This document shows positions 56,345 to 64,000 of a stretch of 64,000 nucleotides of DNA, piece by piece. The position numbers were made by a program, and so were the translations under genes. This DNA comes from Trematomus loennbergii (Eukaryota; Chordata; Actinopteri; Perciformes; Nototheniidae), in contig JAAOOA010000055.1 of NCBI GenBank assembly GCA_012861695.1, positions 1,468,712 through 1,532,711 of the forward strand. The letters run 5' to 3'. Within the stretch, counting starts at the first letter, position 1. Each line of letters opens with the position of its first letter. A model generated the notes under the pieces. The model did not search any database. It worked only from the letters and a program-made list of their open reading frames with translations, and had not been told where the DNA came from.

Positions 56345-57240
56345 TAAAGCTGCTGTTCATTTTACATACAATTCAGAATTACATATTTACAAATATACAC
56401 AGATATATCTCATTATAATATATTTATATCAACACCATACTCAGTAGATACAATAGGAAAATAAAGACAGTGGTTGCTGCAATGTGCTGCATAAAAGAAC
56501 AAAAAAATAGAACCCTTCTCGTCTCCCCGGCCTCCGAGTCAAAAAGTACAAATTATTCAATAACTTTATTGAGTGATCATGATAGAACGCTGACAAGTTT
56601 AGTGCCCGTGTCAGCTTTATGAGGGCAGAAAATAAACTCTCACAGAATACAACAGTGCCTGGTAAAAAATACTTGCCTTGTTCAGGGCTTTGACGCGACA
56701 GGAGTATGAAGATCATGCCACAAAGAGAGATGATGCACAGACTCATGATCCGCTTCACAATGTACATGCTCTCGAGGGAAACAATGTGAGGTATAGAGGA
56801 CACATCTGTACAAGTGTAAAGTACATTTCCCACTCTGACATGGATCCACACACAATGCCAGCCTCAGTTTACTCTCTGGTTTATAATTAAGCTTCCTTTT
56901 TCTGGAGAAAATTGTCCTTTCACAGGGAGGACATGCGTATAAAAGTGGTTTTCAGCAAAAAGCTCAAATCAGGGTCGAATTGAACAAAACCACAGTGATG
57001 GACAAATACAACCCATTTATTAAGTAATAAACGGGCGGGGCTGGTTTTCAGTGTAACAGCATGCTGCACTTTTTCTGTTTTTAACACAGTCACACATTCG
57101 ACATTAAAAATGGAAAAAGGAAGAGATTCTTTTACAGTGCGCCTCGTGGATACAGTAGAAATCTAGGGGTATCAAAAACACCTTTGAAAAACCACGTAAG
57201 AAAAAAGGTGTCATTCAATGTTCAGATGCACAGGTTCTTT

Positions 57241-57286
<46 letters not shown>

Positions 57287-58791
57287 TGTGTGTGGTTGTG
57301 TGTGTCACAGCAGCTGGTTGTCAGAGATGTGTCATCAACCTGTATCCTGGTTCCCACTACAGTGCCATATTAGCCTACTCAAAAATCAAAACTTGATGCA
57401 CCTTGTTATGCAATTGCCTTGCTACATCATCACAACACATTTCGCTGCAGGGCCTGTGGTGCAAACAAAGTCTCCGGGTTAGCCCTGCTTGAGGAGAGGT
57501 GGCTGCTGTCACATGCCTGAGCGGGGCTGGGAGCAGAGGGAGGGACAAAGCTGCTTTTGTTGCTGCAGACCAAAGATAGGCCATGACACACAAACTGGAT
57601 TTGTGTGCAGAGTATTGAGACTTTTCTGTCCAAGTAGTCCCTAAAATGGTTATTAATTAACTGTTCCCAATGAGAACTAACCCAGCAGGTAAAAGCATGA
57701 GTAATTGAGCTGAAATATCCTAATGTGTAGCTCTGATCCAGCTGCTGTCTGCGGCTAAATAGCCAGTTGGAGTTGAATGCACACACACTCACACACAAAG
57801 ACATGTGGTAGACACACAGGTATGCAGTCACACCTGCCTGCCCACACACCTTCCTGAGAGGTAAACCCAGAGCAGTGCAGAACCCAGTTAGACAATCACT
57901 CTTGGAAAAGAAAAGAGGTTTTAAAAGTTGTTCCAAGCTGCCGCTCTGTTAAGTGATTTCATGTGTAGCTGCATGACATCTGCCCACCGGGTGGTGCTGT
58001 GGGTGACATTCACCAAGTGATGAATTATATAAGTTAATACGGTGAAACCAGGGAAGCTCTTATCGACGACATGGGGGGAATACAGCATTCTTGAATATTT
58101 GACACCGTTTGCCCGCCAGACATTATGACCTTACGTACAAAGAGGTGACCAGACTTCCAGTAAGACGGCCTGAAGGTGTGACCTGCTCCACGATGCACCG
58201 AAAGCTTTTTCTTGTTGCAGCCAGCTGCCAGTTTTCACAGTGTGCGATTAATGTCTGACACTAAAGCATGGTGTGAAAGGCCGGTCTGATAGCATCTATT
58301 CCGTCGCTGTTTGACACAAGAATCTATCGCTATGCTGTGATGTTGAAGGAGTTCATTGTAGCGCAGATATTTTTAAATGTGCCCACTTTAATGCTACATA
58401 ACCAAATGGGTTAAATAATAGACTGAAGACTTTTATCTGTAGTTTACAGTGATGTTATTTTTATAAAGAAGGCCTGACGTGACTGTATGATGTGAAACTA
58501 CTTCTCCCTGATGTTATTCCAAGTATCTGCCACTGTGAACATACCTTACATGTTAATAACTTTAAAGGTGAAATAATCTAAAATGAGAAAGTAATACTGT
58601 AAGAAAGAGGGGTGTTGATGACTCAGCTAAAACACTGGCAACATCCGCAGATTCAGAGATGATTGATTTATAGTTGGATGCTCAAACTGTGACGTGGATG
58701 GTCTCTGTGATTTGATTCGTCCTCCTGTCAGGGTCTGCTTAGGGCTTATTGTTGTAAATCCACATGGACATTGTTCTGTGATGGATCCAGG
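56345..58791. other. mcf2l: probable mcf2l 3' UTR and flank
   Basis: No coding exon seen on either strand. It contains (GT)n at 57244-57303. An open minus-strand frame near 57430-57936 has no splice context or family resemblance. Confidence 0.5.
57244..57303 (+). repeat. (GT)n microsatellite
   Basis: About 60 bases of GT with a GGTG and a GGTTG interruption. Confidence 0.93.
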
Positions 58792-61700
58792 TCAGGGTTT
58801 GATGTCGGAGAAGCTGGTGTATGTCTCGCTGCAGCTGGAGGAAGTGCTGATGTTCCCAGAGACGCTGCCATCTGCTGGACAAACACACAAGAGGAATCTG
58901 AGATGTGGGCAGGAACGCAGCATGACTCAGTGTCCAACCAGCTAATCAAGCATGAACATACCTGAGCTGCTGAGCGACTGAGAGGACTTCGACTCTGAGA
59001 TGAGGCTGAGGAGGTTTGCTGCAGCGACCCAGCCCTCCTTACTGCTGCGGAGGTTCTTCACAAACCTGCAGAGGATCAAATGTAAATATATGATCATACA
59101 GCGTCCTTTTGTTGGCATTATTTTCACATCATTCAAGGCCTTCAGAGAAATACCAAAATAAAGCCAAAGAAGTTTACCACTGTTCCTCCTCTCCTTCTCT
59201 GATCAGCTGCACCATGTCTCCACTCTTGACTGACAGCTCTTGAGGTCCCGCCTTCTCGCAGTCTGCAAACACTGTATACTTTCCTGGAGCCTAAAGGGTA
59301 AAAGAGAGTCAGTTAGAGGTGGCAAACATCGGAAAAGTATTCGAAAAAAAGACACCACATGCTGTATTTAAATGTGTTCAGGCTCACCAGCTTCTTCCTA
59401 CGTCGTCCTCGGGGTCAGAGTTCATGGGGTCCTCGCTGCTGGAGTACCCATCATTCTCTTCTGAGGCGTCCACCGAGAGAGACGCCTTGTTCCAGCCTGT
59501 GAAAGGGAACACAGGTCAGCAGATTTACAGGCAGAGGAGGTGGGATAATGAGGTGATTGGATGAATCGGTATCACACACACACACACACACACACTAACT
59601 TCATGTGGCATGAAAATGCTTCTTGGGTCACTAATCAGATGACTCAAAAACATGCAAAATTCCAGATTTAGAGGTTTTTCGGACAAATCATTACACACAC
59701 ACACATATCACACACACACACAGCCCAGAGAGATCAGCGGAGACAGCAAATAGATCCCAGTAAAAATCGAATCAAAGTATCACGATCCAAAAAAGGCACG
59801 ATTTTAATCACCTCATAATTTAACGGCTGCTCTGACTGCCAGTGCTGAAAAGTAAGTCTCATTATTTAATCAACGCCACACAACCACTAACCCAGAACAC
59901 CCCAATAGTAGAAGAAGAGAGAGTGATTGATTTGAGGTAGAGTATATTTGCAAAAATACATTTAGCACTGAATTGAGTCTTAAAATCGTATATTTCACAC
60001 CGAAAAGTAAAAAATGTATATAATGCCAAATGGAAGATCATAAGATTCAATGGAAGGCTAAATGAAAGGAAAAGTGGATATTTTGCGACACTTTACCTCT
60101 ATTCAAAATCAATCATCATCACCCAAACCACGGCAAACACCTACAGTGGCTGATCCTCAGAGCGATCTGTACCTCGCCGCTTGCTCTGTAACAGACTAGA
60201 GGCACTCATCCATCTGACTCTGCTCAGAGAGACATGAGGACCCGGCTCTAGACGGAGACAAACAGCCAGCGAGACAGTGAGACTGCTGGGTGAGACACCA
60301 GGAGAAAAGGACTCCACCCTTCTTATATGTTAGTAAACCATTCATCCGCTGCCATTTGTTAAGTGACCCTGATGAGAAAAAGGTACAAGACTAATAATTC
60401 AGTGATGATGATAATGACCTGTGAAAGAAAATATATATGTTTGTCACAGAGCATCTGCAGGTTTCAGAAAGCCAAAGGAAGAAATGTGGAGATATTCAGT
60501 GGTGTACATTTGTGCAAAACAGTAACATATTGTACTGGATTAGTGCAAATGAAATACAACTGGGATTAGCACTTTTAAGACCTGCAGATAGTCTGTTTTA
60601 ATGCAACACATTTCTCTCTCCACACATGTACAATGCTGTCATGGTAAATGAAGGGTGATGGGATGAAGAACAGCTTCTACAGCTTGATGAGTTTCCTTCT
60701 ATGTGAGACACAGGTGAAATCTACATAATGAGAACACACAGAGTGGAGCACGCTTCAGTGGTGAGGGATGGGAGGATGAACGATGGCCTCTAGAATTAAA
60801 TGGGCTCCGATTATGGGACAACAATATACCTTTAAACCCAAACGGTGTGGGGTCACTCTTGACCAAGTGGCGTTTGGAGCCGTGCTCGGGGCTCATGGCC
60901 GAGCCTGGCCACACAGGCAGAGAAAATAAAGACAGGAAGAAGAAGAAGAAGAAGAAGAAGAAGAAGAAGGAGAGAAAGGTGAGAAATCGATCCGCCGGAA
61001 AGCAAGACTAACCCTGACCTTTTAATTATTATATCATGTATCTAGAGCTGTGGCAATGTTAGACTTTACCACGAGGGGCAGAGTGTCTACAACATACTAG
61101 GATCACCTCACAGACACATGTGCTGCTCTAAATAAGATCAGACAGAGGGCAATCATTGATTTTAAATTAATAACACAGCAGTATATGTAGTGTATTAAAT
61201 ATAGAACGTATGATAACTACTTTGTTTGTAGGGAAAGGACCATCAATACTTATTTTCTTAATTTGAGGTTGTTCTTTTAGCGCTTATGATTTAAAAAATG
61301 TATTCATCAATGAAATAATGCAAGAATGAGTCTAAGCCTTGTGTGCCTGTTTGAAAAGCTCCTAAAGTCCACTGACGTTACCTTTGGGACTCTTGAGAGT
61401 GCTGAAGCCCTGCAAAGTAAAACGCTTTTTAGCCACTGCAGACCTGTCAGTGGTGGGACTGGTCACTGGGTCATCTGGAAACGATGGTTTGAAATGGAGA
61501 GCGGGAGGAAACGAAAAGAGAGTGTGTTGCAAACATTGAAAAATTCATACATTTAGCCGATCAAAAAAGAAACAAAAGAGGTAGAGAGACAGAAAGAGGA
61601 TCCATGACGATGAAGGTGATGAAGAAAAGTAGATCAGTGGGAGTTCACTGCAGGAGCATTTCATAGTTGAATTATGAAACTCTTTTCATGTCCGTGTGTG

Positions 61701-63946
61701 AGGATATCAGACATTCACCTTTGTGTTTGGGTGAAGAAGAGGAATCGGACATCGTGTTCGCCTCCGCCTTCTTCTCCTCTGTCTTCTTCTGGCTTTTCGA
61801 ACCACTACTACGAAAGGGACTGGGGGAAAGAAAAAGAAGACGTCCAAATGAATAAAAAGCATTTTAACGAGGCTTCTTACGTGACTGCAGCATATGAGAC
61901 ACTGACCTGAGGGAGATGGAGGAGTTGTTGCTGGCGGGACTCTGGAACACGGAGTCTGAGCTCTTCTGCTGACTGGCATCTGAAACATTGACTTGAGTTG
62001 AAAGCAGGTATGTATTACAGAAAGCAGAGAAGAAGAAATGCAAACAGGCGTGTGTGACTGTGTGTTTTCACGATACCTCTGCAGGCTTTGAGCTGCTGCG
62101 TCAGAACTTTGCGGATCTCGTTCACCCACGATGTTTTAATCTCTGGTGTTGGAGCCTGGACGAGAAAAATAACAACGAAAAACGGCATTTACAAAAACTG
62201 AGAGGGTTCAATCTCCATTTATCAAAGCAGCAAGAATGAGTGAGTTTACCTGGACTATAAAAACTTCATCTCTTGAGTTACACAGATCTCAAACTTCTTG
62301 TTGTCTCCTTTAGCGTTCTCTGTGAAGCCCACCGCACTCATCTAAAGGGTTGAATAAAAGCACAAAGTCAGCTTAATCTTTCACTACAGGGCACACATAT
62401 ATTGAATATAATCAGATTGATGTTAGCGTACACTGAGGGAGTGTTTGAAGCTGTACGACGGAGCTTTCTCGTAGCCCTCCCCGTTCTCCTCCCTCCTCTT
62501 GCAGAACAGCAGGGCCTTCTGGTGCAGGAACAGGTGCCGCTGCATGGGCTTAAACCGGGCCAGATCTTTGACCTTGGCGTGACCTTTCTTATGCTCCGTC
62601 CACACGCTGAAGGAGCCCTGCATCATCAGGCGACCCAGATCTGACAGGTTACCCTGAGAGGGAAAAGAAAGCAGGTATTAATGAGGATCGGGGGAGATTC
62701 ATGTGAGGTTTGAGGTGTTTCTCTGACCTCGTATCCTGTGATGGCGATGAGGTGCATGGAGTCGTTCACAGCCTTCAGGATCCCCAGGATGGAGGAGAGA
62801 GCTTCCTGCAGGTCATCACAGCCATCACACCCCTTACTGTACTTCAACAACTCCTGTAAACACAAACAAAGCTTCAGTTACAGTCTGAAATAAACACTTC
62901 GATTGACAGCAGTACACGGAGACAGCTCACCTTTAGCAGGAGCTGGTACTTGGTGATTCTCTGGACAGGTTTAAGGAGGTAGGAGTCCAAACCAAGTTTA
63001 TGTTCCAGCTTCTTCTGGCACTCCTGGTTCACAAAAACAAGGACGATATTTAGAGTGTATGGGTCTTGTAAGCCACAGGAAAAGGAAGCTACAGTTTGAG
63101 GTGAATGGTGATACCTGGAAGAAGGCACAGTCGGAGCACTGTCTCCACAAACTCTCAGAGCGAGGTTTATTCTGACAGTACGCCTCGTAGATCTGCAGGT
63201 CCTTCATCTGCACAGAGACATGGAGTTATGGAATTGATTTGACTTTGAAAGAGTGTTTAATTGATCAGGAAAGGTAGCTTACCCTCTCTAAAAAGCAGCG
63301 GCCCACTAGTTCAGGGCAGTCAGTGTACGCTTCCAGTTCCTTTAGAAACGTCCTGAAGACAAATAGCAGTTCAGTTTGTGTTGAGATTTATTTCTATTCC
63401 ACTTTCTTGCAGGGAGTTAGATTGATCCCACTTTCATATTAGCTTAGCATAAGACTGGGGGAAAGCGCACCTCTTATGAAACTGGTAGATTTCAGACATG
63501 TTTCCAAACAGAACGACCCTCTTGCTCAGCAGGGTGCTGGGGATGAGGTGAGCCATGGCTGGGTTCTCCATCTCCGCTGCATAGCCCTGGAGTTAAATGT
63601 CAGATACGTTAGATCAATGGATTTGCTGATATTTAGGATATATGCATGTACTGAAGTGACGTGACAAACACTCACCTCCAGACGCACAGCAGCTCCTCCA
63701 CATAAGCTCTCTCCGTCTCCAGAAGCTCATTCATCACGTGGCTGCAACACAGAATACACAATAAAAACTTAGTTATTTTCTTAACAGTTGATTTTTACTA
63801 CTATTTTATTTATATATAATCAATGAATGTATTTTGATTCCTCTCTTTCCGCCCTTAGACCCTTACCGCCGAAGTACTGCCAGGTTTTCCTCTTCTTCTG
63901 AGAGAGACACATGTCTAGTGCCACCGTTATGTATGGGAGACTCCAC
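58792..63946 (-). CDS. mcf2l: Rho guanine nucleotide exchange factor MCF2L (DBS/Ost), 3' half, with three single-base frameshifts
   Basis: Activates Rho-family GTPases at membranes. Exons, minus strand, in transcript order: 63867-63946, 63676-63741, 63471-63586, 63283-63352, 63115-63207, 62931-63023, 62728-62853, 62432-62653, 62250-62341, 62077-62155, 61907-61979, 61719-61819, 61382-61474, 60830-60904, 60173-60247, 59388-59496, 59178-59290, 58962-59065, 58792-58874. The DH domain runs from HVMNELLETERAYVEELL through SYLLKPVQRITKYQLLLKEL. The PH domain follows (LMMQGSFSVWTEHKKGHAKV, KDLARFKPMQRHLFLHQKAL), then a serine-rich linker and an SH3 domain (GKYTVFADCEKAGPQELSVK, SSKEGWVAAANLLSL). The end is ...ETYTSFSDIKP. 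QEALSSILGILKAVNDSMHL matches MCF2L, not MCF2. Single-base losses break exons 63676-63741 (near 63680), 62250-62341 (near 62284) and 59388-59496 (near 59401). The N-terminal Sec14/spectrin part lies off the right edge. Confidence 0.93.
60936..60969 (+). repeat. (GAA)n microsatellite
   Basis: About eleven GAA/AGA units in an mcf2l intron, upstream in the transcript sense of the 60830-60904 exon. Confidence 0.93.
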
Positions 63947-64000
63947 CTGGACACACATGTATTAATATGGTTCCTGCCCAAACATCTTTTGATCTTTTTA

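Overview
This window is vertebrate nuclear DNA, almost certainly from a ray-finned (teleost) fish. The genes have short exons split by GT-AG introns and encode typical vertebrate proteins. Introns are compact, (CA)n/(GT)n microsatellites are very dense, and the dispersed repeats belong to fish-type families (hAT and piggyBac-like MITEs, LINE 3' ends). There are no bacterial or viral genes. I cannot name the species.

Layout, left to right. (1) About 3.1-28.7 kb, minus strand: the 5' part of fgf14, an intracellular FGF-homologous factor that modulates voltage-gated sodium channels. The window holds common exons 2 and 3, first exon 1a (14.25-14.45 kb), first exon 1b (27.94-28.16 kb) and a possible third first exon (22.30-22.37 kb). 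Exons 4-5 lie beyond the left edge. (2) About 33.2-39.5 kb, plus strand: a complete, intact rcbtb1 (RCC1 repeats plus BTB, 530 aa). (3) 40.7-44.3 kb, plus strand: cdadc1 (two-domain cytidine/dCMP-type deaminase), recognisable throughout but carrying about five single-base frameshifts. (4) 47.2-50.9 kb, minus strand: cab39l (MO25-beta), tail to tail with cdadc1, with one single-base frameshift. (5) 58.8-63.95 kb, minus strand: the 3' half of mcf2l (DBS/Ost Rho-GEF: DH, PH, SH3), with three single-base frameshifts. Its 5' exons lie beyond the right edge. From memory, human orthologues of all five are on chromosome 13, so the neighbourhood is a compact rearranged version of that linkage group.

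The genes do not form one pathway. They share ancestry of linkage: ion-channel modulation (fgf14), a BTB/RCC1 ubiquitin-adaptor-type protein (rcbtb1), nucleotide deamination (cdadc1), LKB1-STRAD scaffold (cab39l) and Rho/Rac activation (mcf2l).

The most interesting observations are: a third, phase-compatible fgf14 first exon; a (UG)~112 tract that replaces the polypyrimidine tract at the fgf14 exon 2 acceptor, and other dinucleotide repeats touching splice sites; a patchily conserved ~0.5 kb intronic duplication in fgf14; an unassigned 158 bp exon-like unit between fgf14 and rcbtb1; a convergent pair of CTCF-like sites around rcbtb1; a perfect 42 bp palindrome and two unusual minisatellites in cab39l introns; and a run of single-base indels across three genes that looks like uncorrected assembly error rather than gene death. 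I found no clear novel multi-gene system. The remainder is intron and intergenic DNA with repeats.
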